From Roseobacter weihaiensis (GTDB lineage Bacteria > Pseudomonadota > Alphaproteobacteria > Rhodobacterales > Rhodobacteraceae): DNA of 64,000 nucleotides. A model generated the notes under the pieces. It was not told where the DNA came from. It was given only the letters and a program-made list of their open reading frames with translations, and searched no databases. The stretch is taken from contig NZ_JACNMO010000011.1 of assembly GCF_020622345.1 (NCBI RefSeq), positions 62,001-126,000 of the forward strand, read 5' to 3'. Positions 44,195 to 52,950 of the stretch are shown here, one piece after another; position 1 is the first letter of the stretch, and every line of letters starts with the position of its first letter. Made by a program: the position numbers and the translations under genes.

Positions 44195-44914
44195 ATGCGC
44201 CTTTTACGTATTCTGCTTATCTGCCTCTTCGCCACTCAAGCCAGCGCACAGCAACAGCGCGAAGCAGGGCTCGAGCTTGTACTGCTTGCCGACGCATCAG
44301 GGTCCATCGACGCCGAAGAGCTTGCCTTTCAGCGTCAGGGCTATGCCTTGGCGATGACAGATCCGCTTGTCATCGATGCGATTCAAAATTCTATTTACGG
44401 CAATGTTGCCGTGACCTACGTGGAATGGGCCACGAATACAGCCATTGTCGTGGATTGGATGATCGTGGATGGCCCAGAGACCGCCCGCGCCTTCGCCGAT
44501 GCGCTGACTGGCCCGCCCCGGCAAGCCTACGGCAGCAACGCGATCGGCGGCGCGCTGCTGGACGGCAAGCGGCTGATTGAAAGCAATGACATCTTCGCCC
44601 CGCGCGCGGTGATCGACTTTTCCGGTGACAGCATTGGCAATTCTTCGGGGCCGTCCATTCAAGAGGCCCGCGAAGAAGTTCTGGCAGCCGGGATCACGAT
44701 CAATGCGCTGCCGATCCTGCGACCCGAAGACGGCAGGCGGGCGGGGGCCAACCTCGAAGAGGAATACGCCAACCGCATCATCGGCGGGCCCGGCGCTTTC
44801 ATGGTCACAGCCGAAGGACGCGCAACTTTCGCGGAAACCGTGCGGCGCAAACTGTTTCTGGAGATTTCGGGCTTGACGCCCGAGACCTACACCTTTGCCT
44901 CTTGCTGCGACTGA
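44195..44914 (+). CDS. DUF1194 family exported protein (VWFA-like)
   Basis: Secreted protein of 239 residues with Sec signal MRLLRILLICLFATQASA. Contains the DUF1194 pattern LELVLLADASGSIDAEELAFQRQGYA (a MIDAS-like DxSxS site), VEWATN and RAVIDFSGDSIGNSSGPS, and ends in SCCD. The family occurs mainly in Rhodobacteraceae and Rhizobiales; its function is unknown but the VWFA site suggests metal-dependent protein binding. The chosen ATG at 44195 has AGGAT upstream; a start at 44177 is possible. Confidence 0.87.
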   Translation: MRLLRILLICLFATQASAQQQREAGLELVLLADASGSIDAEELAFQRQGYALAMTDPLVIDAIQNSIYGNVAVTYVEWATNTAIVVDWMIVDGPETARAFADALTGPPRQAYGSNAIGGALLDGKRLIESNDIFAPRAVIDFSGDSIGNSSGPSIQEAREEVLAAGITINALPILRPEDGRRAGANLEEEYANRIIGGPGAFMVTAEGRATFAETVRRKLFLEISGLTPETYTFASCCD

Positions 44915-45077
44915 TGCGGGCGAGTAAAATCCCCTACCACAGGACAAATCATTGCTATTCCACGCTTTTACGCCAGTGAACATAAGGCGAGGGCAACTTT
45001 TGCCATGCGCGTGGGAATGCGCAGAGCGCAACCGATAACGCTTGACCGCAAGGCCAGAATCGCCAACAGATAATGGC

Positions 45078-45264
45078 GATGGTTTCTGGAAGGCGACAGT
45101 CTTTCAGGATGAAAAGGGAATACGGTGAGGACGCGCCGCGAGGCACCAAATCCGTAACTGCCCCCGCAACTGTAGGCGGCGAGCGAACCCGATGATCACC
45201 ACTGCACGTCTCGTGCGGGAAGGATCGGGGGAGCGGTGACCCGCAAGTCAGGAGACCTGCCATC
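45078..45264 (+). ncRNA. Cobalamin (B12) riboswitch
   Basis: Contains the conserved elements of the adenosylcobalamin riboswitch in order: GAAAAGGGAA TACGGTG, AAATCCGTAACTGCCCCCGC AACTGTAG, GAACCCGATGATCACCACTG and the B12 box AAGTCAGGAGACCTGCC. P1 can pair 45078-45082 with 45260-45264. It precedes the DUF1636/ABC corrinoid-uptake operon; a small hairpin at about 45298-45315 near the operon start may be part of the expression platform. It should shut the operon off when cobalamin is plentiful. Confidence 0.95.
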
Positions 45265-45401
45265 ACCAGCACCTTTTGAGGGCTGGCTGCAACTCAACCC
45301 GGGCGGGGTGCCCGGTCAGGAGATCATGATGAACAGGCCCGCCGGTCGAAACACCGTGACACATCTGCTGATCGCTCACCGTCAAATTCGCGGAGGGCGA
45401 C

Positions 45402-45809
45402 ATGAAACGGACGTCAAACCACAAAATTACAATCTGCACATCCTGCAAGCACCAAGGCACCAACTGCCGCCCCGGCTATGAGCTGATCGAACGCTTGCGC
45501 AACGCCATAGAGACCGCCGGCGACAGCGTCACCGAAAGCTTCGAGATCAGTGGCGTGGCCTGTATGGCCGGCTGCGGCAGGCCCTGCACGGTGGCCTATC
45601 ACGGCACCCGCAAAGCCACTTATTTGTTTGGCGATATCGATCCCGAAACGGATATCGACGACCTTGTCAGCTTTGCCCGGCAATATGCGCATCTGCATGA
45701 TGGCTGGTGCTCCTCCGTTGATCGGCCGGGCAAGTTGCGTCAAACCACGCTGGCCCGCGTCCCTGCGGCCATCATCGCGATCGAAGACGATCAGGCGCTT
45801 GTGTCGTGA
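45402..45809 (+). CDS. DUF1636 family protein
   Basis: Small protein of 135 residues with a Cys pattern ITICTSCKHQGTNCRPG near the N-terminus and CMAGCGRPC (about residues 52-60), which suggests an iron-sulfur cluster or metal site (2Fe-2S ferredoxin-like fold). The family is often encoded with corrinoid or cobalt uptake genes, as here. Good ribosome site GGAGG before the ATG. It probably handles cobalt or reduces a corrinoid. Stop and next start overlap by four bases (GTGA). Confidence 0.85.
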   Translation: MKRTSNHKITICTSCKHQGTNCRPGYELIERLRNAIETAGDSVTESFEISGVACMAGCGRPCTVAYHGTRKATYLFGDIDPETDIDDLVSFARQYAHLHDGWCSSVDRPGKLRQTTLARVPAAIIAIEDDQALVS

Positions 45810-46603
45810 CGGCTGCGGACGTGGCAGTTCGGGACGTCAGCTGGAACCCCGGTCGGGGGGCCGCGCCCGTGTTGCACCCGACAAGCTTTGACGTTCCTGC
45901 AGGGCGCGTGCTAGGGATCGTCGGCCCGAATGGGGCCGGGAAATCCACCCTTTTGCGCCTGCTCTACCGCTATCTGGCGCCACAGACGGGCTCTATCACG
46001 GTCGCAGGCCGCGATATCTGGTCCCTCCGGCCCAAGGAGGTCGCCCGGATGATCGCAGCCGTTTTGCAGGAACAAACCACGGTTTTTGGCCTGACCGTCC
46101 GCGAGATTGCGATGCTGGGGCGCACCCCCCACCGCTCTGCGGTGACCTCAACAACTGCGGGCGGCAGCAAGATCGTCGACCGGGTGCTGGACCGGCTGGG
46201 ATTGCTCGGCTTTGCCCACCGTGACTTCGGCACCCTGTCGGGCGGCGAACGGCAGCGTGTCATGGTCGCCCGCGCCCTTGTCCAGCAACCCCAGGTGCTG
46301 GTCCTTGATGAGCCGACAAATCACCTCGATATCCGACACCAACTCGAAGTCCTGGCCCTTATTCGCGATCTGGATCTCACGATTGTCGTCTCCTTGCACG
46401 ATCTGAACATGGCAGCAGGCCTTTGTGACGACGTCTTGGTCTTGCAAGATGGCCATCCGCGTGGCTTTGGCCCCCCTGAGGCCCTGCTGAGCGAAGCGTT
46501 GGTCTCAGATACGTTTCAGGTCGAGGCCCGGCGTGAGCATCTGTCGCCCAGCAACATCCCCCATCTCACTTTCCACCTTCGCACCGGAGAACACATCCCA
46601 TGA
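45806..46603 (+). CDS. Corrinoid (BtuD-like) ABC ATPase
   Basis: FepC/BtuD-type ATPase of 265 residues. GTG start. Walker A GPNGAGKST, Q-loop LQEQTTVFG, signature LSGGERQR, Walker B VLVLDEPTNHLD, H-loop SLHD. It energises the permease encoded two genes later. The riboswitch upstream points to cobalamin or cobinamide rather than iron-siderophore uptake, but the substrate is inference. Confidence 0.9.
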   Translation: MTAADVAVRDVSWNPGRGAAPVLHPTSFDVPAGRVLGIVGPNGAGKSTLLRLLYRYLAPQTGSITVAGRDIWSLRPKEVARMIAAVLQEQTTVFGLTVREIAMLGRTPHRSAVTSTTAGGSKIVDRVLDRLGLLGFAHRDFGTLSGGERQRVMVARALVQQPQVLVLDEPTNHLDIRHQLEVLALIRDLDLTIVVSLHDLNMAAGLCDDVLVLQDGHPRGFGPPEALLSEALVSDTFQVEARREHLSPSNIPHLTFHLRTGEHIP

Positions 46604-47535
46604 GACTTCTGGCCCTGACAACTTTCGGCATCCTTTCAAGCAGCGTGGCGATGGCCTCTACGACCGTGCAAAGCTGCAATCGCACCGTGACTTTTGACGC
46701 CCCGCCCCAGGCCGCCATTTCTAACGACGTGAACCTGACCGAGATGATGCTGGTCCTGGGTCTTGCCGACCGCATGGTTGGCTACACTGGTATCTCGGGC
46801 TGGAAGACGCTGGATGAGGAAATGCGCGCCGATGTGGCGCAATTGCCCGAGCTATCCTCGAAATACCCGTCCAAAGAGGTGCTGATCGGGGCGGATGCGG
46901 ATTTCTTTTTTGCCGGGTGGAATTACGGCATGAAGGTCGGCGGCGAGGTGACACCTGAAACCCTCGAACCCTTCGGGATCAAGGTTTATGAGTTGACGGA
47001 AAGCTGTATCCATATCGGTGAAAAGGCCGCCGCCAGCATGGAGGACATGTACAATGATCTGCGCAATCTGGGGGCGATTTTCGATGTCAGTGACACCGCA
47101 GAGGCGCTGATCGCGGGTTATGAGGCTGAGCTTGATGCGTTTCTGGCCACCCAGCCAGCGCTGGAAGGGACACCGCGCGTTTTTGTCTATGACAGCGGTG
47201 AGGACGTACCCTTTACCGCGGGCCGCTATGCCATGCCAAACGCGCTGATCGAGGCAGCAGGTGGCGCGAATATCATGAATGACTTCGAAAAAAGCTGGGC
47301 CACCGTCACTTGGGAAGCCGTGGTCGAACGCAACCCCGAGGTCATCGTCATCGTGAATTACGGCGATGTCACCGCTGCGCAAAAGCGCGATTTTCTGCGG
47401 TCGAACCCGGCCTTTGCAGAGATCGATGCGGTCAAAAACGACCGCTTTGTTACGCTGGAGTATGTCGAGGCCACCCCCGGCCCGCGCAATATCAAAGCGG
47501 TCAAGAAGCTGGCAACGGCCCTGCGCGCCGAGTAA
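46600..47535 (+). CDS. Corrinoid-binding periplasmic protein (BtuF-like)
   Basis: Type III binding protein of 311 residues with Sec signal MRLLALTTFGILSSSVAMA. The peripla_BP_2 pattern includes VNLTEMMLVLGLADRMVGYTGI, a central helix, and GRYAMPNALIEAAGGANIMNDFEKSWATVTWEAVVERNPEVIVIVNYGD. Start overlaps the ATPase stop by four bases. It is the substrate-capturing component of the B12-regulated importer. Confidence 0.9.
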   Translation: MRLLALTTFGILSSSVAMASTTVQSCNRTVTFDAPPQAAISNDVNLTEMMLVLGLADRMVGYTGISGWKTLDEEMRADVAQLPELSSKYPSKEVLIGADADFFFAGWNYGMKVGGEVTPETLEPFGIKVYELTESCIHIGEKAAASMEDMYNDLRNLGAIFDVSDTAEALIAGYEAELDAFLATQPALEGTPRVFVYDSGEDVPFTAGRYAMPNALIEAAGGANIMNDFEKSWATVTWEAVVERNPEVIVIVNYGDVTAAQKRDFLRSNPAFAEIDAVKNDRFVTLEYVEATPGPRNIKAVKKLATALRAE

Positions 47536-47541
47536 CTGATC

Positions 47542-48597
47542 TTGGCAAACCAGCCTGCCCATCCCACACTCCCGCTGTCGCGCAGGCTGCCGCTCTTTGT
47601 GAGCCTGTCGGTGGGTGCTGTCCTGCTGGCTCTATCGATGTCTGCCGCAGTCAGTGTGGGAGCCGTTCAGGTGCCCCTCGCTTCCGTTTGGGGCATCCTC
47701 ATCAACAAGATCGTCCCCGGAAGCATCGCACCGTACTGGTCGGCCGGACGAGAGGCCATTGTCTGGGACATCCGGTTTCCGCGCACAATCCTGGCCGCTT
47801 TTGTCGGGGCGGGGCTGGCCATGGTGGGCGCGAGCCTGCAGGCGGTGACCCGGAACCCATTGGCCGATCCCCACCTGCTGGGCATCTCGGCGGGGGCCGC
47901 TTTCGGGGCGATCCTGGCCTTGCTGCACACGGGCCTCTTTCTGGGGTTGCTGACGGTCCCGCTGTTGGCCTTTGCGGGCGCCCTTGCAGCGACACTTCTG
48001 GTGCTGGCCGTTTCGCAATTCGCGACCGCCACGACTGCTGATAGGCTGGTACTGGCAGGTGTCGCCGTGTCATTCATTGTTATGTCAGCCGCGAACGTGC
48101 TGATCTTTCTGGGCGACCCCAGGGCCACCCATACGGTTGTCTTCTGGATGCTGGGGGGGCTCGGTCTCGCACAATGGGGGCAACTTATCTATCCGCTTGT
48201 CGTTCTGGGCTTCTGCGGTACCTTTCTGTGGCTGAGCGCGAGCCGTCTCAACGCCATGACCGTCGGGGATGAGACCGCAACAACCCTCGGGATCGCGGCC
48301 GCGCGGTTCAGGCTTGTCATCTTTGTTGTCGGGGCGCTGGTGACCGGGGTGATGGTGGCGTTTTCGGGCATGATCGGTTTTGTCGGCCTGATGATCCCGC
48401 ATATCGTCCGCCTGATCGTGGGCGGAGACTATGCCCGCGTTCTGCCCGCCAGTGCCATATGTGGCGCGATTTTCCTGATCTGGGCCGACATTGCGGCGCG
48501 CACCGTCATGGCCCCGGATGACATGCCCATTGGCATTGTGACCGGCCTGATTGGCGGTTTCTTCTTTATCTGGCTGCTGCGGAGACGCGCACCCTGA
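47542..48597 (+). CDS. Corrinoid ABC permease (BtuC-like)
   Basis: FecCD/BtuC-type permease of 351 residues with about ten membrane helices. The family segment GASLQAVTRNPLADPHLLGISAGAAFGAILAL, the ATPase-contact loop GDETATTLGI and GMIGFVGLMIPHIVRLIVGGDYARVLPASAI are present. The start used is TTG at 47542, six bases after the binding protein stop; no good ATG is closer. Completes the importer. Confidence 0.9.
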   Translation: MANQPAHPTLPLSRRLPLFVSLSVGAVLLALSMSAAVSVGAVQVPLASVWGILINKIVPGSIAPYWSAGREAIVWDIRFPRTILAAFVGAGLAMVGASLQAVTRNPLADPHLLGISAGAAFGAILALLHTGLFLGLLTVPLLAFAGALAATLLVLAVSQFATATTADRLVLAGVAVSFIVMSAANVLIFLGDPRATHTVVFWMLGGLGLAQWGQLIYPLVVLGFCGTFLWLSASRLNAMTVGDETATTLGIAAARFRLVIFVVGALVTGVMVAFSGMIGFVGLMIPHIVRLIVGGDYARVLPASAICGAIFLIWADIAARTVMAPDDMPIGIVTGLIGGFFFIWLLRRRAP

Positions 48598-48892
48598 CCG
48601 ACACCAGGCCTCGCACAAAAATCGGCTGCGACCCGTACCGATTTTCCATTCTGTGGAGGTAAAGTGCGTTGCGGCCCATAGTGCAAAACGGACCGCAACG
48701 CTATTCCAGTCGTCCAGACCATTTCTGACCTGAAGTCTTATCCTGGAGGGGAAGATAGGCAAACGAGAGCAGGCTAATTCCGCTTTCAACAACTCGTTAA
48801 TTGGTAGCACACTCGATGTAGCTGTCATTCAACAATCACATCTTGGCAGAACAATGCAATAAACCGGCTGCTGCGTAAATTCGCGTGAATAC
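48598..48892. other. Intergenic stretch between convergent BtuC and FixJ-like genes
   Basis: No gene supported. A long open frame here on the minus strand is the complement of the permease gene. It contains a hairpin at 48618-48645, described separately, and otherwise nothing recognised. Confidence 0.5.
48618..48645 (+). terminator. Terminator after corrinoid uptake operon
   Basis: Eight-base-pair stem AAAATCGG / CCGATTTT with a 12-base loop, 20 bases past the permease stop; the stem ends in TTTT. Likely Rho-independent terminator. Confidence 0.7.
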
Positions 48893-49558
48893 CTAGGTAA
48901 TTCTACCTATGCCGCCGCCCGGCTCGCTTTCAGCAAAAAGCTTGCAGGTGATCGACAAATCCACCAGTTCCGCGACCGAGTTGATGCACATTTTCTCCAG
49001 AATGCGGGCGCGGTGATGGTCAACCGTCCGGGGGCTGATCCCAAGATGGCGCGCGACATCCTTGCTGGAGCTGTTGGCGGGGTTGGAGACGAGAAACTGC
49101 GCAATTTCACGCTCCCGACCGGTCAACCTGTCGAACCGGGCTCTTGTATCTCTGGATTTATCATCGATTAGCCGTGCCTGCGCATCCAGCCTCAACGCGG
49201 TATCAATCCGCTTTATCAGCTTGTCCTGTCGAAATGGCTTTTCCAGAAAATCGACGGCGCCGTATTTCATTGCCTCGACCGCCTCCGGAACGCCGCCGTG
49301 GCCGGTGATAAAGATGATCGGCAATGACCTGCCCCGGTTTACCAGCACCTGTTGCAGTTCAAGACCCGACATTTCGGGCAGGCCGAAATCCAGTATCAAA
49401 CAGCCGGAGCGCTGGGGATCATAGCCCTCAAGAAAAGCCTGCGCCGAGGCAAAAACCTCCGTTTCATAGCCGCGCGTGCGCAGGGCCCGGGACAGGGACG
49501 TGCGGATATCCTCATCGTCGTCAACGATGAATATGGTCGGGTCAGGCGCTGAATTCAT
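48893..49558 (-). CDS. FixJ-family response regulator
   Basis: Response regulator of 221 residues: receiver with phosphoacceptor Asp in CLILDFGLPEMSG (about residue 57), Thr in ITGHGG and Lys in EKPFRQ. The LuxR-type helix-turn-helix has LTGREREIAQFLVSNPANSSSKDVARHLGISPRTVDHHRARILEKM. It overlaps the histidine kinase gene by 17 bases, so the two form one operon. Histidine-rich C-terminus as in FixJ-type regulators of respiration or dicarboxylate use. Confidence 0.92.
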   Translation of the reverse strand: MNSAPDPTIFIVDDDEDIRTSLSRALRTRGYETEVFASAQAFLEGYDPQRSGCLILDFGLPEMSGLELQQVLVNRGRSLPIIFITGHGGVPEAVEAMKYGAVDFLEKPFRQDKLIKRIDTALRLDAQARLIDDKSRDTRARFDRLTGREREIAQFLVSNPANSSSKDVARHLGISPRTVDHHRARILEKMCINSVAELVDLSITCKLFAESEPGGGIGRIT

Positions 49559-51887
49559 CGACCATTTCTTTGTCAGTTTTGGGACCTAGTGCCGGCAGGG
49601 TGAAACAGAATTCAGAGTGGCCGTTCTCATCGCGCTGATACCAGATCTTACCGCGATGCGATTCAACGATTGTGCGGCAAATGGAAAGACCGAGCCCCAT
49701 ACCGTCCTTTTTTGTCGTCTGAAAACGCTCGAACAAATCGACATCATGGGGAAGCCCCGGCCCGCTGTCGGTCACGCAGATCAACACCCCGGACTCGGTG
49801 TTTTTTGCGCTGAGGCGGATCAGCCGTCTGTCTACATCGCCGCAGGCAATCGCCTCTATCGCGTTGCGCAGCAAATTGACCAGAACCTGCGCGATCTGCA
49901 CCCGCGAGCCATAAACCGAATCCAGTTTATCTGCGCTTGTCCTGATGCTGATCCCGTATTCCTTGGCTTCGGGCCGCACCAGGTGCAAGGACTGCTCCAG
50001 CAGCTCCGCGATATCGAACTCTGCCTTCTCGACACCATCTTTTTTGACAAAGCCTCGAAGCGCCTTGATGATGTCACCGGCCCGGTGCGCATGGCGGTCC
50101 GTTTCCTCGAGGATCCCCGACAGCTCCTGCACCTTTTCATTCTGTTTTTTCAGCAGGTAGAGCGCCGTATCCATATTCTGCGAGATTGCCAGGAGTGGCT
50201 GGTTCAGCTCATGCGCCAGACCGGTTGCCATCTGGCCCATCATGTTGACACGCGCCGAATGCGAAAGATCGAGGTTCAATTGCTGGATTTTTCGCTCCGC
50301 AGCCTTTCGGTCGGTGATGTCATCGACCGTGACAACCGCGTGGATCGGTTTGCCGGTGTCATTGCGGATCACGATGACGTTTTCACTGACCCAGATGAAG
50401 GTGCCGTCTTTGCGCATATACCTCTTTTCGTGGACGTATTCGGACCCCGCGTCTGTTTCATTCTGCATGAACACCGCAGCGACCGGGTCTTCGGGATGGG
50501 AGATGTCCTGCGCCGTCAGCTCAAGTATCTCATTTTGCGTGTAGCCGAGCATATCCGCGAATTTTCCGTTGGCGCGGATAACCTTGCCGGTGGCTGCTTG
50601 AATCTGCGCCATGCCACGGGATGCCAGATCGAAGGTCCGACCATATTCCGCCTCGGATTGTTTACGCTCCGCAATCGCCTGCACCAGCGTTTCATTGGCG
50701 CGTGCAAGCTCTTTATAGGTCTTAGGCAGCGGTTCCGACGCGGAGACTTCCCCCTGGGAGACCAGCGACGCCCGCACCGCGAAGGCCCGAACCGGTTTAT
50801 GAATGAAGTTGGCAAGCCATAGGCCAAAGACGCCCGACGCAACTGCGATCATTGCCGCGATCCAGACGTTCTGGGTCCGGTTGTCCCTGATCTCCCCGGT
50901 GAAATCTGCCTCAGGCGCGTAGACGGCAATGGTCCACGGCAATTCTTCACTGATCATCGGCATGATCGTGGACACATAAGGGGCACCCTCAAAATCAAAC
51001 CGTGACACGATTTCTCTGTCAACCGATACTTCTTGACCCGAGACAAACCCTTCAAAGGCTGCATTTGCAACGGGGTCTTCAATTTCGTCGATATGCACAA
51101 AGCGGAAGGTGCCGTCATTGTTGCGTGTTTGGATGATTTCTTTGTTCGGGTGCGCAATCACATCGCCGTTTCTGTTCAGGATCAGCGCGGTCCCGTTATC
51201 ACCGATATTCAAGCGCGACAGGAATTCAGAGATTGCATCGATCTCGATATCCACTCCGACGACGCCCCGCAGCTGCCCATCGGAGTTAAAAACCGGAGAT
51301 GCAGCCGTGATGCCCGGCGTCTGTGAGGTAAAAAAGATGTAGGGGTCGGTCCAGATACCGGACAGCCGGGTTTTGGCAGATTGATACCAGGGGCGCTCTC
51401 TGGGGTCGAACCTATCGCTTGGGTCGGCACGTTGCTCCAGCAATGCATATTGGTCGCTTCGCCAGATCAGATCGGTCGTGCGCGCGTCGCCGTCGCGGGC
51501 GACAATTTTCGACCGGAAGGGGCCGGGGCCTTCACTCCGCATCACATAGACAAAATTCCCGGCCTCATCGCCGTAATAGACGCCCGAGAACTGCGGCGAA
51601 ATCTGCAATTGCTGGAACAGAAGTTTTTCCAGCTGTTCGAAATCATCGCTGGCGATCACCTCGCTTTCGGCCAGACGGGTGGCAAGTTCAGCCGCGCCTT
51701 TTGCCGGTTTCAGAAAACCTCTGGAGTGCTCGATGGTATTGGTGCCGACATCGCTCAACAACTCCCGCGCATGCTCCAGCAGGACTTTCTCGGAGGTTAG
51801 AAAAGATGAGAAAACAACAAATGTGACCGCAACGAATTGCAGGCCGGCAAGGCACAGGGCCAAGATCATCCCAAGCGAAAATTTCAT
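49542..51887 (-). CDS. Sensor histidine kinase with dCache and PAS domains
   Basis: Membrane kinase of 781 residues. An N-terminal helix, a large periplasmic dCache-type sensor (about 35-330, WYQSAKTRLSGIWTDPYIF, TGITAASPVFNSDG), a second helix (about 345-365), a PAS domain (about 430-540, MRKDGTFIWVSENVIVIRND), HisKA with His in MATGLAHELNQPL and HATPase (NLLRNAIEAI, DSGPGLPHDV, GMGLGLSICRTIVESH). The HELNQPL type is shared with DctB/FixL-like kinases. It likely senses an extracellular small ligand. Confidence 0.92.
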   Translation of the reverse strand: MKFSLGMILALCLAGLQFVAVTFVVFSSFLTSEKVLLEHARELLSDVGTNTIEHSRGFLKPAKGAAELATRLAESEVIASDDFEQLEKLLFQQLQISPQFSGVYYGDEAGNFVYVMRSEGPGPFRSKIVARDGDARTTDLIWRSDQYALLEQRADPSDRFDPRERPWYQSAKTRLSGIWTDPYIFFTSQTPGITAASPVFNSDGQLRGVVGVDIEIDAISEFLSRLNIGDNGTALILNRNGDVIAHPNKEIIQTRNNDGTFRFVHIDEIEDPVANAAFEGFVSGQEVSVDREIVSRFDFEGAPYVSTIMPMISEELPWTIAVYAPEADFTGEIRDNRTQNVWIAAMIAVASGVFGLWLANFIHKPVRAFAVRASLVSQGEVSASEPLPKTYKELARANETLVQAIAERKQSEAEYGRTFDLASRGMAQIQAATGKVIRANGKFADMLGYTQNEILELTAQDISHPEDPVAAVFMQNETDAGSEYVHEKRYMRKDGTFIWVSENVIVIRNDTGKPIHAVVTVDDITDRKAAERKIQQLNLDLSHSARVNMMGQMATGLAHELNQPLLAISQNMDTALYLLKKQNEKVQELSGILEETDRHAHRAGDIIKALRGFVKKDGVEKAEFDIAELLEQSLHLVRPEAKEYGISIRTSADKLDSVYGSRVQIAQVLVNLLRNAIEAIACGDVDRRLIRLSAKNTESGVLICVTDSGPGLPHDVDLFERFQTTKKDGMGLGLSICRTIVESHRGKIWYQRDENGHSEFCFTLPALGPKTDKEMVDEFSA

Positions 51888-52020
51888 GACCCGAAACTCT
51901 CCACTAAAATCATCCGACTGTTTGAATCGAATCGAACTGGATTAGCATAGACCTAAGTGATGTTCCTTGCCCAGCAGCGTCCGCGTCAAACGCTTTCAAC
52001 AAGCGGAGCATCACACTCAG

Positions 52021-52950
52021 TCATGGCCTAAGGGGGGATACTCCATTGACATTGAGGAACACGGAATAAAGCGATGTCGTCCCGCAGATGAAAAGCCGGT
52101 TCAGTTTGGCCCCGCCAAAACAGACATTGCCCACCATCTCGGGGATCAGCACCTTGCCGATCAGCTCTCCGCTGGGGGCAAGGCAGTGCACCCCGTCTGC
52201 GGCAGAGCTCCAGATCCGCCCCTCCCGGTCCAGGCGGAACCCGTCAAAGACACCGCTGGTACACTCGGCAAAGACCGCGCCGCCCGACAGCGTTCCGTCC
52301 GCGTGAACACGGTGCTTGCGGATATGGGCCGGTCCGCCGGGCGTGTGGGTCACGCCGGTATCCGCGATATAGAGATGGCTTTCGTCCGGGGAAAACGCCA
52401 AGCCGTTGGGTTTGACGTAGTCGTCAGCGACGCGCGTGATCTCTCCTGACGGGGCGACGCGATAGACATGGCAGGCCCCTATTTCGCTTTCGGCGCGGTC
52501 GCCTTCATAGTCCATCAGAATGCCGTAGGACGGGTCGGTGAACCAGATCGAGCCGTCGGATTTCACCACCACATCGTTGGGCGAATTCAGCCGCTTGCCC
52601 TCGAAGCTGTCGGCGATGACTGTGATCGAGCCGTCAAACTCCGTCCGGGTGACGCGCCGCGTCAGATGTTCACAGGACACCAGTCGGCCCTGCCGGTCGA
52701 CGGTATGGCCATTGGCGTTCTGCGAAGGCTGGCGGAAGGTCGATACCGATCCGTCAGTTTCGTCAAACCGCAGCATCCGGTTGTTGGGGATGTCAGACCA
52801 GAGCAGGTAGCGGCCGGGCGCAAACCACACAGGGCCTTCAGACCAGCGCGCCCCGGTCCACAACCGCTCGACCCTGGCATGACCGATCAGACAGTCGTTG
52901 AACTGCGGATCAAGCGCTTCAAATCCCGTGCCGTCGAGAATGCCGTACAT
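52021..52950 (-). CDS. SMP-30/gluconolactonase-like protein
   Basis: Six-bladed beta-propeller lactonase of 309 residues from the ATG at 52950 (AGGAG seven bases upstream); a longer upstream frame is spurious. Motifs EGPVWFAPGRYLLWSDIPNNRMLRFD, NSPNDVVVKSDGSIWFTDPSYG and PNGLAFSPDESHLYIADTG hold the metal-binding Glu, Asn and Asp. It opens sugar-acid lactones. No signal peptide, so it acts in the cytoplasm. It is the last gene of the CUT1 sugar operon and overlaps the b561 gene by about 32 bases. Confidence 0.88.
   Translation of the reverse strand: MYGILDGTGFEALDPQFNDCLIGHARVERLWTGARWSEGPVWFAPGRYLLWSDIPNNRMLRFDETDGSVSTFRQPSQNANGHTVDRQGRLVSCEHLTRRVTRTEFDGSITVIADSFEGKRLNSPNDVVVKSDGSIWFTDPSYGILMDYEGDRAESEIGACHVYRVAPSGEITRVADDYVKPNGLAFSPDESHLYIADTGVTHTPGGPAHIRKHRVHADGTLSGGAVFAECTSGVFDGFRLDREGRIWSSAADGVHCLAPSGELIGKVLIPEMVGNVCFGGAKLNRLFICGTTSLYSVFLNVNGVSPLRP

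Noticed and set aside
45236-45481. Small open frame across the riboswitch end and leader
   Set aside because: Starts inside the B12 box region and has no family match; explained by the riboswitch and the DUF1636 gene.
48085-48828. Minus-strand frame (247 codons)
   Set aside because: Complement of the BtuC-like permease; no family pattern of its own.
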